NCBI GenBank assembly: GCA_022822185.1
Contig: JAJECE010000116.1
Location: forward strand, 1-39,155
Origin: Rhodothermales bacterium
Lineage (GTDB): Bacteria; Bacteroidota; Rhodothermia; Rhodothermales; Bin80
Direction: 5' to 3'
DNA: 39,155 nt
Shown here: positions 8,047-17,448 of the stretch, one piece after another
Layout of the letters: each line of letters begins with the position of its first letter
Position numbering within the stretch: the stretch's first letter is position 1
Notes under the pieces: generated by a model
What the model saw: only the letters and a program-made list of their open reading frames with translations
The model's database searches: none
What the model was told of the DNA's origin: nothing
Position numbers and translations under genes: made by a program

Positions 8047-8697
8047 TTATACATCTCCTCTTTCACGGACGCGGTGCAGAGGCTCGGTTACGCAGCGGGC
8101 AATACTTGCCAGATGCTCCCCGACCCGACCAATCGAACAGGCCCCGATCGTACACACAACCGCCCGATTTGCGGGTAAATCCGAACTGGCCAACAGATCA
8201 AAAATTCCCCGCAGTATTTCTGCGATCTTCTTTTGCTCATCCTGCACGGCCTCCGCTTTCTCTATATCTCCTTCCAAAAAACAATCCCGGGCCACATCAA
8301 ACTGCGCAAGGGTCTGATTACGCAATTCGCGGATTTCATCCACAGTGGCACCGATACGGGGATGCGTAGCCAGTAAGGCCGCCGACTCCATAACGCGTCC
8401 CATACGCCCAATACGCTCTGCTTCCTGAGCCACGGTCAGAAGTTTCATGCACAGGACCAACTCCCGCTTGGGATCAATATTCAAGTGTTCCAGCACGGCC
8501 CGACGCACCGAGTGCTCACGCTTACAGATGACCGCTTCCTGCGCCGACAGATCTTCGTCAAGAATTTCATTTTCCAACAACCGCCCACTGGACGCAGCGA
8601 ATAAATTGCGCCCCGTATCCAGCATCACCTTGATGTCATCCAAGGCATCCTTAATGAGCGGCGGCTGATTACCCGTAAGAAAATCTAAAAAGCCCAT
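8047..8697 (-). CDS. PhoU-like helical-bundle protein
   Basis: 216 residues, all-helical in character. PhoU-like features are the repeated amphipathic helices, a central ERIGRMGRVMESAALLA segment matching the ERIGD-type helix of PhoU repeats, and a second half with ACSIGRVGEHLASIARCV, matching RxGDHAxNIAE-type helices. PhoU proteins bind metal clusters and modulate Pst phosphate uptake or phosphate two-component signalling. There is no pst or phoBR gene in this window, and the canonical Asp of the metal-binding ExxxD motifs is replaced here (RMG and EHL), so the function may differ. The product starts MGFLDFLTGNQPP at the ATG at 8697. It sits just after nadD in the same direction (21-base gap). 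Confidence 0.65.
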   Translation of the reverse strand: MGFLDFLTGNQPPLIKDALDDIKVMLDTGRNLFAASSGRLLENEILDEDLSAQEAVICKREHSVRRAVLEHLNIDPKRELVLCMKLLTVAQEAERIGRMGRVMESAALLATHPRIGATVDEIRELRNQTLAQFDVARDCFLEGDIEKAEAVQDEQKKIAEILRGIFDLLASSDLPANRAVVCTIGACSIGRVGEHLASIARCVTEPLHRVRERGDV

Positions 8698-8718
8698 AAC
8701 ACCAAAAGAGACAGATCT

Positions 8719-9318
8719 TCAATCCCCGTTATACCCCTGATAGAGATGATGTTTGCAAATGTAGCGCAGTACCGGCTCCAAGATCAAATCCTGTACCGAT
8801 TTTCCCTCTGCAAACCGCCTGCGGATCTGTTCCCCGCGCAGGGATATAACCGGCGCTTCCGCAAATTGCACCCGTCCCCGCAAGTATTCAGGCAGATCCG
8901 CACCCGAAACCGGGGAATCCGCCCGAGGATAAACCAGCAGTCGTACTTTCCGGGCAATCACATCCGGCTGTGCCCAGGTATCAAAATGGGCCAGACTGTC
9001 ACTGCCGAGAATCAGATGGAATGCTGCACGGGGATGCGTCCTCTGGAGCGCGTCCAGCATCCGTATCGTGTAGGTCGGCGAATCAAGGGTTTTCTCTATC
9101 CCGGAAACCCTGAACGCGGAATGTCCTGCAATCGCCGCACGTACCATATTGAGCCGATGTTCGTAGGGTGTGAGTTCATGCTTTGGCTTATGAGGCGGAG
9201 CGTAGGCGGGAACCCACAAAACCTGATCCAGTGCAAACTGCGAACCTATGGTCTCTGCAATCGTGGAGTGCGCAATATGCGGCGGGTCAAAACTGCCCCC
9301 GAAAATCCCCATATTCAT
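8719..9318 (-). CDS. nadD: Nicotinate-nucleotide adenylyltransferase
   Basis: NadD adenylates nicotinate mononucleotide with ATP to give deamido-NAD in the NAD biosynthetic pathway. The 199-residue product has the nucleotidyltransferase signature GGSFDPPHIAH at residues 7-17, followed by PAYAPPHK, SPTYTIRML, LILGSDSLAHFDTW and a late SLRGEQIRRR segment in place of the usual ISSTxIR. Length is normal for the family. Possible starts are GTG 9327, ATG 9318 and ATG 9312; I chose 9318, which leaves a ten-base gap after the BamD-like gene. Translation is probably coupled to that upstream gene. Confidence 0.93.
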   Translation of the reverse strand: MNMGIFGGSFDPPHIAHSTIAETIGSQFALDQVLWVPAYAPPHKPKHELTPYEHRLNMVRAAIAGHSAFRVSGIEKTLDSPTYTIRMLDALQRTHPRAAFHLILGSDSLAHFDTWAQPDVIARKVRLLVYPRADSPVSGADLPEYLRGRVQFAEAPVISLRGEQIRRRFAEGKSVQDLILEPVLRYICKHHLYQGYNGD

Positions 9319-9328
9319 CGCACACACG

Positions 9329-10129
9329 CTACAGGGTTGGGCTGTCTGAAATCAATGCATCCAGCCTCTGCTTCGCCAGATCACCAAGTTCATTCGCCTG
9401 CCCCATCAACTCGCTCTCTGGAAAAAGATCCAGTAATCTCTGGTAATGAGTGATTGCTTTCTGAAGCCGCTCCGGCTGACGTGCTTCAATACTCTGTGCA
9501 CTGAATTCTATGTAGCACCGCATTGCCCCCAGCAGGGCATTGTCTGCCAGCGGGGTATCTGGAAATTTATCAAAGACCACCTCATACGACAGTGCCGCTG
9601 CCTGATAGAGTCCCCGCCGTTCATAGAGTTTGGCCGCATGGAACTGCTTGTCTGCCAATTTCTGGCGCAATTCTCCAACACGCTGAATGGCAACCCCCAC
9701 TGAATCGTGATTTGAATACAGCTGAATATACAGGTTGAATACCTCCACGCCCCTTCGCGTATTGGTCTGATCCAGTTCAATCTGCGGGGATCGCTCATAG
9801 AAGGTCATTGCCCGCTCAAACTCAGCATCTGCGACCCGTGGATCCGCTCGATAGAGTTCCGTGAACCGGGTATACTCACTTGCCGCCAGAATATAGTCCC
9901 GGTTCCTGCGATGGGAACGTGCAAGATAGAGCTGCGCATCAGCGGCCCACTCGTGCGTTCGCCCAAAATCGAATGCACCCTGAAAGTACTGCGCGGCCCT
10001 GCTGTAGCGTCCCGCATCATAATGGGAGAGTCCCTTCTCGTAAGCATCACTCGGCGAGTCGTAACTCAGACGCCCGGATCCAGAACAGCCTGCCAACAGC
10101 AGGAATGAGATAATCAGAAATTTTTTCAT
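9329..10129 (-). CDS. bamD: BamD-like outer-membrane assembly lipoprotein (TPR)
   Basis: 266 residues with a lipoprotein signal MKKFLIISFLLLAGC, the lipidated Cys being residue 15. TPR-type helix pairs follow, each with tripartite YD-AG-Y-like packing: AYEKGLSHYDAGRYSRAAQYF, FGRTHEWAADAQLYLARSH and later RGLYQAAALSYEVVFDKFPDTP. This is the YfiO/BamD pattern, a periplasmic scaffold that works with BamA to insert outer-membrane beta-barrels. The ATG at 10129 gives the lipoprotein signal; an open frame runs 22 codons further up with no signal. Located upstream of nadD in the same run. Family assignment is good, although generic TPR lipoproteins can look similar. Confidence 0.8.
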   Translation of the reverse strand: MKKFLIISFLLLAGCSGSGRLSYDSPSDAYEKGLSHYDAGRYSRAAQYFQGAFDFGRTHEWAADAQLYLARSHRRNRDYILAASEYTRFTELYRADPRVADAEFERAMTFYERSPQIELDQTNTRRGVEVFNLYIQLYSNHDSVGVAIQRVGELRQKLADKQFHAAKLYERRGLYQAAALSYEVVFDKFPDTPLADNALLGAMRCYIEFSAQSIEARQPERLQKAITHYQRLLDLFPESELMGQANELGDLAKQRLDALISDSPTL

Positions 10130-10232
10130 CAAGAAGTAAGCTAATTCAGTATCGCCGGATCCACTGCATTGAAACGTATGTTCCTCTGGAATCATTGTAT
10201 ACTTACCCGAATGACTCCAATTCTGTTTCGGC

Positions 10233-11642
10233 TCAGCGGACTAGTTGGGGACCTGCCGGCGTATGTTCAAACAAATACAGTGCCGTGTTCCGTCGCGCTT
10301 CCCCAAACTGGATACGCATCCGAACCCCCTCATACAGTGGTGCACGCTTCAGATCCCCTGCCAGATCGCCGTCCCCTTCCAGATTCTCCAGCAGTAACCC
10401 GGCAATATCATAGCCGATGTAGACCCACCGATCCGGCTCAGATCCTCCATGCGCCTCCTTGTATGCCTGATCAAACCTGCGAACTCTCATTCTGGTACTC
10501 TGGTAATCTACACCAACATAATACACTTTCATTGCAGTGCCCAGCCTGTCAATGTTAAGTGTGAGCCAGGGGGATGGCCCCAGGATGTAGGGGGTTAACC
10601 CCGCCGCCTGGAGCCCGCTCACCCCATTCTGAACAAATCGGGATGCCTCTGTCTGATCATCATGATAGACAGAAAAGAAGATGCCATCCGCAGATGAAAG
10701 GGTATCACGTCCGATCAATTGAGGAAGCCTGTTCCAGTCAAACGAAGATCCCACCTTATAGGTAAACTGAGGCATTAAACCATACGCATCCAGTTCCTCT
10801 GTGAATCCATATGCCATTTCCCGGCTTACCTCACTGCCTGCCTCTTCCACAATCCCGATGGCCTCCAGATTCATGTACTCGACCGCCTGGCGTGCGATTG
10901 AGCGCCCGCGTTCGGACAAGGTGGCATTCGCCTGAAAGACATAGCGTCGACCTTCGGTAAGCGTTGGGTCTGTGGCCAATGGCGCAATCAATACCGTTCC
11001 ACTTGCTTCGGTCACACCGGCAGCCGCGTGGACCTGCCCGCTGAAAAGCGGGCCGATGATTACGGACACCCCTTCCTCTACCAGAGAGCCTGCGGCAAAG
11101 CGCGCCCCTTCATCGGTGCTTCCGGTATCCCTGAACAGGATCTTTATCTTCTGCTCATTCCTTCGATTATAGGCATCCACCGCCAACCGGATTCCAGCAA
11201 ATACTGACCGTGTTATCGCCAGTTCGCCGGCGGAGAGGGGAAAGGCCAAACCCAGCCGGATGGCCCCGTCGTTCCACCCTGCATATTGCAAATCCTGCCG
11301 CGCCGCTGCAATCAGGTCCCTTGCCTCCGCAAAATAGCGGCTATCGGGATATTGGGCCTGGAACTCCTCCATGAGTTGAATCGCTGTAAGGTATTCGCCC
11401 AGACGATGCAGCGATTTTCCCGCCATGAGGTAAGCGGCGGTTGTTTTCCTGTGCACACGCTCCCGCTCGTAAATTTCCCTGAACCGAAAATAGGCCTCCG
11501 AATAGTCTCCCGATTCAAAGGAATCCAGTCCGGACTCAAATATCTGCTCTGGATCGGATATGCTGACGGGCTGGGCATGCGCAACCATGTCCAGCTTCGC
11601 CGCAAACAAAATAATCACGATCCCGATCTGAAATGATTTCAT
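10233..11642 (-). CDS. Secreted TPR plus type 1 periplasmic-binding-fold protein (LpoA-like / ABC substrate-binding-like)
   Basis: 469 residues from the ATG at 11642. A signal peptide occupies about 1-24 (ending AHAQ). TPR-like helices follow at about 30-115 (FESGLDSFESGDYSEAYFRF, GKSLHRLGEYLTAIQLMEEF). A periplasmic-binding type 1 fold runs from about 127 to the end, with RLGLAFPLS, VFAGIRLAVDAYN, VSVIIGPLFSGQ, GTVLIAPLATDPTL, DWVYIGYDIAG-like (RWVYIGYDIAGLL) segments. N-terminal TPRs joined to this fold are the architecture of LpoA, which activates a peptidoglycan synthase in proteobacteria; similar fusions in Bacteroidota are usually called ABC substrate-binding proteins. No permease or ATPase gene is nearby, favouring an envelope-regulator role. 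It sits seven bases after guaA. Confidence 0.7.
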   Translation of the reverse strand: MKSFQIGIVIILFAAKLDMVAHAQPVSISDPEQIFESGLDSFESGDYSEAYFRFREIYERERVHRKTTAAYLMAGKSLHRLGEYLTAIQLMEEFQAQYPDSRYFAEARDLIAAARQDLQYAGWNDGAIRLGLAFPLSAGELAITRSVFAGIRLAVDAYNRRNEQKIKILFRDTGSTDEGARFAAGSLVEEGVSVIIGPLFSGQVHAAAGVTEASGTVLIAPLATDPTLTEGRRYVFQANATLSERGRSIARQAVEYMNLEAIGIVEEAGSEVSREMAYGFTEELDAYGLMPQFTYKVGSSFDWNRLPQLIGRDTLSSADGIFFSVYHDDQTEASRFVQNGVSGLQAAGLTPYILGPSPWLTLNIDRLGTAMKVYYVGVDYQSTRMRVRRFDQAYKEAHGGSEPDRWVYIGYDIAGLLLENLEGDGDLAGDLKRAPLYEGVRMRIQFGEARRNTALYLFEHTPAGPQLVR

Positions 11643-11649
11643 CTCCGCT

Positions 11650-13212
11650 CTATTCCCATTCAATGGTCGCCGGGGGCTTTGAACTGATGTCGTAGGTGAC
11701 CCGGTTAATGCCCCGCACTTCATTCACAATCCGGTTGGCCACATATCCCAAAAATTCCAGAGGCAGTTTGGCCCAGTCCGCCGTCATTCCATCCCTGCTG
11801 GTCACCGCTCGGAGTACACACACCTGCTCGTAAGTGCGTTCGTCTCCCATCACGCCGACACTCTGGACCGGAAGCAGGACTGCAAAGGCCTGCCACACCG
11901 CATCATAGTGCCCCTGGGCATGCAGTTCCTCAATAAAGATCCGGTCTGCCTCCCGAACAAGTTCCAGAGTTTTGTCCGATACTGCACCAAGAATCCGAAC
12001 GGCAAGACCGGGTCCTGGAAATGGATGCCGCCCAATCATCTCTTTCGGTAATCCAAGTAAGGTGCCGATCTCGCGAACTTCATCTTTGAATAATTCCCGG
12101 AATGGTTCCAGGATTTCGAACGGATGATCTTCCGGTAATCCGCCGACATTGTGATGCGTCTTTATCGTCACACTCGGCCCCTTAAAGGACACACTCTCAA
12201 TCACATCCGGGTAAAGCGTTCCCTGTGCCAGGAATTTTGGCTTTGCACCTAGTGTAAAGGAGATGGCGGACATCGCTTCTTCAAAGACATGTACAAACGT
12301 GTTCCCGATTATGATTCGTTTCCGCTCCGGATCCGTAACGCCCTGCAGCCTCTCCAGAAATCGCTCACTGGCATCCACCGCTTCCAGACGGATATGAAAA
12401 TGATCCCGAAAGGTTCGCTGTACATTGTCCCATTCCCCATGTCGAAGCAGCCCATTGTTGACAAAAATACAAGTAAGCTGATCTCCTATTGCTTTGTGAA
12501 TCAGGCAGGCGGCAACCGACGAATCCACGCCGCCGGAGAGTCCAAGAATCACATTGTCTCTGCCCACCACATCCCGGATCTCCGCAATCTTCTGCTCCAG
12601 AAAAGAGGCCGGTGACCAATCACAACTGCAGCCGCAGATATCACGGACAAAATTCTCAAAAACCTGATGGCCATGTTCGGTGTGCACCACCTCAGGATGA
12701 AACTGCACCCCGTAATGCGGGAGCACCTGATGACGCAGGGCGGCAATCGGTGCACTGGCGGTATCTGCAATCATCTCATACCCCTGGGGAACATCTACAG
12801 GCAGGTCGCCATGACTCATCCAGACCTGCGAGCCATCTTCCATTCCTTTCAAAAGATCCTCTGCGTGGAAAATATTGATCCGGGTGCGTCCGAATTCCCG
12901 ATGTGCTGCCGCCTGAATCCTTCCCCCGGCTGCATGCACTAGAGCCTGTAATCCATAGCAGATCCCAAGCAGGGGCATTGGTGCGCCATCGTCTCTGCAC
13001 AATTGCAGAAGTGCCGGATCCAGCTGTGGCGCTCCCGCCTGATAGACCGAACTCGGCCCCCCCGACAGGACGATCCCCCGCACACCTTCCAGGTCATGAA
13101 CTGGAGCTGTACAGGGGAGGATTTCTGAAAATACCCCTGCCTCACGTATGCGCCGCGCAATCAATTGGGTATACTGCGCCCCAAAGTCAACAACAATGAT
13201 TCGCTCATTCAT
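11650..13212 (-). CDS. guaA: GMP synthase (glutamine-hydrolysing)
   Basis: GuaA converts XMP to GMP with glutamine and ATP. The 520-residue product has both domains: the amidotransferase with Cys85 in LLGICYGLQA and His172/Glu174 in VQFHPEV, and the ATP-pyrophosphatase domain with the P-loop LGLSGGVDSSVAA (226-232). The C-terminal dimerisation domain ends SSKPPATIEWE, the family terminus. Starts MNERIIVVDFG at the ATG at 13212, 14 bases after the gcvH stop, in a string of co-directional genes. No purine riboswitch was recognised, as expected for an internal operon position. Confidence 0.97.
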   Translation of the reverse strand: MNERIIVVDFGAQYTQLIARRIREAGVFSEILPCTAPVHDLEGVRGIVLSGGPSSVYQAGAPQLDPALLQLCRDDGAPMPLLGICYGLQALVHAAGGRIQAAAHREFGRTRINIFHAEDLLKGMEDGSQVWMSHGDLPVDVPQGYEMIADTASAPIAALRHQVLPHYGVQFHPEVVHTEHGHQVFENFVRDICGCSCDWSPASFLEQKIAEIRDVVGRDNVILGLSGGVDSSVAACLIHKAIGDQLTCIFVNNGLLRHGEWDNVQRTFRDHFHIRLEAVDASERFLERLQGVTDPERKRIIIGNTFVHVFEEAMSAISFTLGAKPKFLAQGTLYPDVIESVSFKGPSVTIKTHHNVGGLPEDHPFEILEPFRELFKDEVREIGTLLGLPKEMIGRHPFPGPGLAVRILGAVSDKTLELVREADRIFIEELHAQGHYDAVWQAFAVLLPVQSVGVMGDERTYEQVCVLRAVTSRDGMTADWAKLPLEFLGYVANRIVNEVRGINRVTYDISSKPPATIEWE

Positions 13213-13226
13213 GCAGATGGAAGCGC

Positions 13227-13610
13227 TTATGCCACATGATCCGCATACTCCTGAGCAGACAGCAGAGATTCGATCTGGCCCGGATCCGACAGACTGACTT
13301 CAATGATCCAGCCCTCCCCGAACGGATCACTGTTTACGAGTTCCGGATTCGTCTCCAGTTCTGTGTTATGCTGATGGATGGTCCCGCTTACCGGAAGGAA
13401 GAGATCCGACACGGCCTTGACGGCTTCAACCGAGCCGAACACATCCCCCTGTTCCATAATCTCTCCTTCCGGCTCCAGTTCGATAAAGACGATATCCCCC
13501 AGTTCTCCCTGCGCAAAATCGGTGATCCCAATCGTCACGGTCTCGCCGTCCGCATGGATGCGGACCCATTCATGCTCCTCGGTGTATTTCAGTTCTTCGG
13601 GAAGTTTCAT
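13227..13610 (-). CDS. gcvH: Glycine cleavage system H protein
   Basis: GcvH is the lipoyl-carrier protein that shuttles the aminomethyl group between the P, T and L proteins of glycine cleavage. The 127-residue product has the family length, with the start KYTEEHEWVR, GITDFAQGELGDIVFIELP-like strand, and the lipoylated Lys65 in GSVEAVKAVSDL. The tail SDPGQIESLLSAQEYADHV is typical. No gcvP or gcvT gene lies nearby, so the rest of the system must be elsewhere. Gene spacing is 22 bases from accC and 14 from guaA. Confidence 0.96.
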   Translation of the reverse strand: MKLPEELKYTEEHEWVRIHADGETVTIGITDFAQGELGDIVFIELEPEGEIMEQGDVFGSVEAVKAVSDLFLPVSGTIHQHNTELETNPELVNSDPFGEGWIIEVSLSDPGQIESLLSAQEYADHVA

Positions 13611-13632
13611 CGATAAAAATAATCTTAAGGGT

Positions 13633-14967
13633 TTACTTGAGCATTTGTGTCTCTACGAAATGCGTATTGACTTCGCCGGACAGAAATGCCGGATGCTGTA
13701 ACAATTCTTTATGGAACGGGATCGTTGTTGCGACCCCCTCCAGCACAAATTCATCCAGTGCACGCTGCATCCGCCGGATCGCCCATTCCCGGGTCGGTGC
13801 GCAGGTGATCAGTTTCGCAATCATGGAGTCATAATGGGGAGGGATAACATATCCGGCATATACATGGGTGTCCATCCGCACCCCCGGGCCTCCAGGGGGA
13901 TGGAACTCAACAATCCTGCCTGGGCAGGGACGAAAATTTTTAGCGGGATCCTCCGCATTGATACGACACTCAATGGCATGCCCCTGGATCGGGATCTCCG
14001 ACTCAGAGAGGCGCTCGCCCATGGCGATCCGGATCTGCTGCTGAATCAGGTCTGCCCCTGTGATTTCTTCCGTGACGGGATGCTCTACCTGGATCCGCGT
14101 ATTCATCTCCATAAAATAAAACTCGCCGCCTGCATCCAGCAAAAATTCCACGGTCCCCGCACCTTCGTAATTCACCGCTTCGGCACCCGCAATTGCGGCC
14201 GCCCCCATACGTGCACGCAAGTGTTCATCTACAGCAATGGAGGGCGCTTCTTCCAGCAGTTTTTGATGGCGGCGCTGGATCGAGCATTCTCGTTCTCCAT
14301 AGTGGATTGCCCGGCCTCGTCCATCCCCCATGACCTGAAGTTCAATGTGTCTTGGATTCTGGATCAACTTCTCAATATAGATATCCGAATTCCCGAAGGC
14401 CCCTTCTGCTTCCGCCTGTGCCGACTGGAAGTGGAGTTCAAAGTCTTCCGCCTTCCAGACCGCACGCATCCCGCGCCCGCCGCCCCCTGCACTGGCCTTA
14501 ATCATGACAGGATACCCAATGGATTCTGCGAATTCCTTCCCTTCTTTCAGTGATGGCACGACCCCATCTGAGCCTGGAACGACCGGAACGCCTGCGGTAC
14601 GCATCTGATCTCTGGCACGGCTCTTGTCTCCCATGACTGCGATGGTTTCCGGGGAGGGGCCGATAAATTTCAGATCATGATCGGTACAGATTGCGCTGAA
14701 CAGCGCATTCTCTGCCAGAAAACCATACCCTGGATGGATTGCATCTGCACCGGTGACCTCGGCCGCTGCCATAATCCGGTCCGGTTTGAGGTAACTCTCG
14801 CTGGACACCGCAGGACCGATGCACACCGCCTCATCCGCGTAACGCACATGCAGCGCATTTTTATCCGCTTTAGAGTAGACCGCGACGGACTTTAATCCCA
14901 TTTCTTTACAGGCACGAATCACTCTCAGTGCAATCTCCCCCCTGTTCGCAATCAGGATTTTTTTCAT
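13633..14967 (-). CDS. accC: Acetyl-CoA carboxylase, biotin carboxylase subunit
   Basis: AccC carboxylates the biotin of AccB using ATP and bicarbonate in the first step of fatty acid synthesis. 444 residues from the ATG at 14967 ([15 protein letters not shown]). The start nine codons upstream at 14994 would overlap the accB stop and lacks similarity. Key motifs: the ATP-grasp loop SAGGGGRGM (159-167), the [17 protein letters not shown] region (227-243), and [14 protein letters not shown] (287-300). Length matches the family. It follows accB by 13 bases and precedes gcvH. Confidence 0.97.
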   Translation of the reverse strand: MKKILIANRGEIALRVIRACKEMGLKSVAVYSKADKNALHVRYADEAVCIGPAVSSESYLKPDRIMAAAEVTGADAIHPGYGFLAENALFSAICTDHDLKFIGPSPETIAVMGDKSRARDQMRTAGVPVVPGSDGVVPSLKEGKEFAESIGYPVMIKASAGGGGRGMRAVWKAEDFELHFQSAQAEAEGAFGNSDIYIEKLIQNPRHIELQVMGDGRGRAIHYGERECSIQRRHQKLLEEAPSIAVDEHLRARMGAAAIAGAEAVNYEGAGTVEFLLDAGGEFYFMEMNTRIQVEHPVTEEITGADLIQQQIRIAMGERLSESEIPIQGHAIECRINAEDPAKNFRPCPGRIVEFHPPGGPGVRMDTHVYAGYVIPPHYDSMIAKLITCAPTREWAIRRMQRALDEFVLEGVATTIPFHKELLQHPAFLSGEVNTHFVETQMLK

Positions 14968-14980
14968 ACGGGGATCCAGA

Positions 14981-15493
14981 TTATGCGGGATCAACCATCA
15001 GCAACGGCTGATCATATTCAACCGCATCGCCATCACTGACAAGAATTTCCAGCACAGTCCCTGCAATTTCCGATTCCACTTCATTCATCAATTTCATTGC
15101 TTCCACGATGCACACCGTCTGGCCCTGACCGATCCGGTCACCAACCTTTACAAACGGATCTGCATCCGGTGCCGGCTTGGCATAAAAAGTCCCTGGTGTG
15201 GGAGACAGGATCGGGATCCCTTTTGTCGCATCAGGCTCCGGGGGGGACCCGGACACCGCCTGCAGCGGGGTATTCTGCTGCGCTGCACCGGCCGCCGGCG
15301 ACAGGTCAGCAACAGCGACCTGAGTTGGCGGCGGTGTCTGCACGGCGGAGGGGGCATACTTGCGAACCAGAACGCGCACCCCGTCTGCCTCAATTTCCAC
15401 CTCGGCGGCTTCGCTCTCCGATGCCATCGCAATCAGTTCACGTATACGATCAAAATCGGCTTTGGACCAGTTTTTAGAAAAAAATTTCGGCAC
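14981..15493 (-). CDS. accB: Acetyl-CoA carboxylase biotin carboxyl carrier protein
   Basis: 170 residues. N-terminal helix region ([19 protein letters not shown]) and a short beta strand, then a Pro/Ala-rich linker at about 49-95, then the biotinyl domain at about 95-170. The biotin site is Lys134 in VEAMKLMNE. The start is a GTG at 15493 (MPKFF...), as no upstream ATG is available in frame; an ATG at residue 23 would remove part of the helical N-terminus. It lies between efp and accC, the arrangement common in many bacteria. Confidence 0.94.
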   Translation of the reverse strand: MPKFFSKNWSKADFDRIRELIAMASESEAAEVEIEADGVRVLVRKYAPSAVQTPPPTQVAVADLSPAAGAAQQNTPLQAVSGSPPEPDATKGIPILSPTPGTFYAKPAPDADPFVKVGDRIGQGQTVCIVEAMKLMNEVESEIAGTVLEILVSDGDAVEYDQPLLMVDPA

Positions 15494-15526
15494 GGACTTA
15501 ATGGTTGATTCCTGATGATTGGTGAA

Positions 15527-16093
15527 CTACTCTGTAACTCGCGTGATATAGTCTCCGGTGTCTGTATTGACACGGACCAAGTCTCCTTCGGAGACAAACA
15601 GTGGTACATTGATGGTGGCACCACTCTCCAGTTTTGCCGGTTTCGTGGCTCCGGTCGCCGTATCTCCCCGAACACCGGGATCGGACTGAATGACGCGTAA
15701 TTCCACACTCTTGGGGAGTTCGGCCAAAAGCGGTTCTTCGGTTTCTGCATGAAACAGGATATCAATGGCTCCCCCTTCTTTGAGGAACTCCCGTTTCGCC
15801 ACATTTTCTGCAGGGAGCGAAAACTGTTCATAGTCCTGCATGTTCATAAAATGCATCCCAAATGCATCTTCATACAGGAATTGATGTTCCCTGCGTTCAA
15901 TCCGTGCACCTTTCACCTTTTCACCGGCCCGGAATGTCTTGTCTACAACCCGGCCGGTGCGGACATTCTTCAATGTCGTCCGAACAAACGCTCCCCCCTT
16001 GCCGGGTTTGACGTGTTGAAATTTGACAATCTGCCATAGCTCACCTGTAATTTGCATGGTAAAGCCATTCCGAAAGTCTGTCGTATCTGCCAT
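15527..16093 (-). CDS. efp: Translation elongation factor P
   Basis: EF-P relieves ribosome stalling at consecutive prolines by entering the E site. 188 residues from the ATG at 16093 (MADTTDFRNG), which matches the family start; a possible upstream start at 16105 adds four codons. Three beta-barrel domains are present. The tip of domain I carries Lys32 in VKPGKGGAF, the residue that is beta-lysylated or rhamnosyl-equivalent-modified in other species. The final signature VNTDTGDYITRV is typical. It is the first gene of the minus-strand run, with a small palindrome upstream. Confidence 0.96.
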   Translation of the reverse strand: MADTTDFRNGFTMQITGELWQIVKFQHVKPGKGGAFVRTTLKNVRTGRVVDKTFRAGEKVKGARIERREHQFLYEDAFGMHFMNMQDYEQFSLPAENVAKREFLKEGGAIDILFHAETEEPLLAELPKSVELRVIQSDPGVRGDTATGATKPAKLESGATINVPLFVSEGDLVRVNTDTGDYITRVTE

Positions 16094-17448
16094 GACTCGT
16101 ATCAACTGTTGCGCACACGGACCGTAAATATACGGCCTATTCGCGTATTGTACGCATGCTCCACTGTAATTTGCGTCAAACCGGGATCTTACTCAAGTCT
16201 GGAATTCGGCATCCAGGGACACCATGTCACATGCCTCAACTTTGTCCTTTTCAGAACAGTTTATGCCCGAGTTCATGATTTAATGGCGGCTTGTGTACAT
16301 GAGTAATCTGGAACTAGGCCCCTTTCTGGCCAAATGTACGGTACAGTACGAATCAATCGGGAAAAATGATCTGCATCCCTTACTGCTGCACAACACCATA
16401 CCCGCCTGATGCCCTACCGGTCAGGGTTTGTAAGACAAAGCCCCCCGTTGGTACAGAGACACTGGACAGATCATCTGCGTAACATTGCTCCAGCACTCAC
16501 CATCCCCTCAACACTTGTCATTCCAGAAATCCCGAAAATCAAGGACATGGAGCGCAGATACGAAGGGGACGGTAGAACAGCCGGACAGGACTGTGTAACG
16601 GAAGTCTGGAGTAAACAGTTCCATATTGAAGGCGGGCCGGGGATTCACGGAACGCTGTTTCAGCGAACGGAGAGATCCTGAGCAAAATGAATCTTACCAT
16701 GCCGTCCATACATATGGGCGCGGCCGTTGCATGTCAAAATCCGAGTTTCTGTGTCTGGTGTGTGAATATAAATGTAACGGCAGTATCTCAATGCCGGAGA
16801 TAGATTCCGGCAAGCCTGATTATCGGCCGAATGAGATCACGCCGATGTCGTACATGTTGTGGCTGAGACAAACCTGCAACCGGGCAACAGGGGATGAAAC
16901 GCAAAAACTTGAATCCTTGGGGGCCCTCACGGATACAAGCCGGAAACAATCTGCCAGCAGAATCACTGAAACCAGAGTTCACCTTGCCATAACATGGAAC
17001 CTCCCTGGGTAAATACCCCAAAACATATCCTACGGACAACCTTCAGATGATAGGTGAATACCATTGGCCTTGTCGGCAGATTACGGGAACTGATTCAGGA
17101 TCCAGCACAGTTCATGGAACCTGTATTTTGGATCGGGGTACCAGCGGTTTGCAGCAGGGATGGCAATGCGGGAAATGAGCGTTTGTGACCCGCAGAAGAA
17201 GGCTGATGGCCACAAAAAAGTTTCTGAAACAGTTGGTCTGGCAGAATCGTACCATATAATTATGGCGTTGCGTATCTTTATGGGTAATGGTCTGTACCCC
17301 AATGACAGGATTTACACTTTCAGTCTCCGGTGAGGGAAACATCCGTATGGTTGCCTTAAAGAATTGTCGACTTCGTGGCGTACAAGGTTTGATTCCTTTT
17401 TGCTCGTTGGATCTCTGATTGATGGAAGGATTTCAGAATTGCAACAAG
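16094..17448. other. Long gene-free region upstream of the envelope operon
   Basis: About 1.35 kb between divergent efp and the operon at 17449. Several short open frames occur on both strands (for example 16409-16681 and 16626-17012 on plus, 17312-17623 on minus), but they overlap one another and none shows a domain, signal peptide or convincing ribosome site. The base composition resembles the neighbours. It may hold a long leader and regulatory sites for the operon, or decayed genes. I saw no tRNA, riboswitch or clear terminator. Confidence 0.45.
16122..16135. promoter_or_regulatory. Short palindrome upstream of efp
   Basis: CCGTA (16122-16126) and TACGG (16131-16135) form an inverted repeat with a four-base spacer, about 30 bases before the efp start. 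It overlaps an AT-rich stretch that on the minus strand reads TATATTTA, close to the -7 element (TAnnTTTG) known for Bacteroidota promoters, but no matching -33 element is evident. It may be an operator or chance. Confidence 0.25.

Noticed and set aside
16409..17012. Two overlapping plus-strand open frames in the 1.35-kb gap
   Set aside because: They overlap each other in different frames and show no recognisable family or signal.
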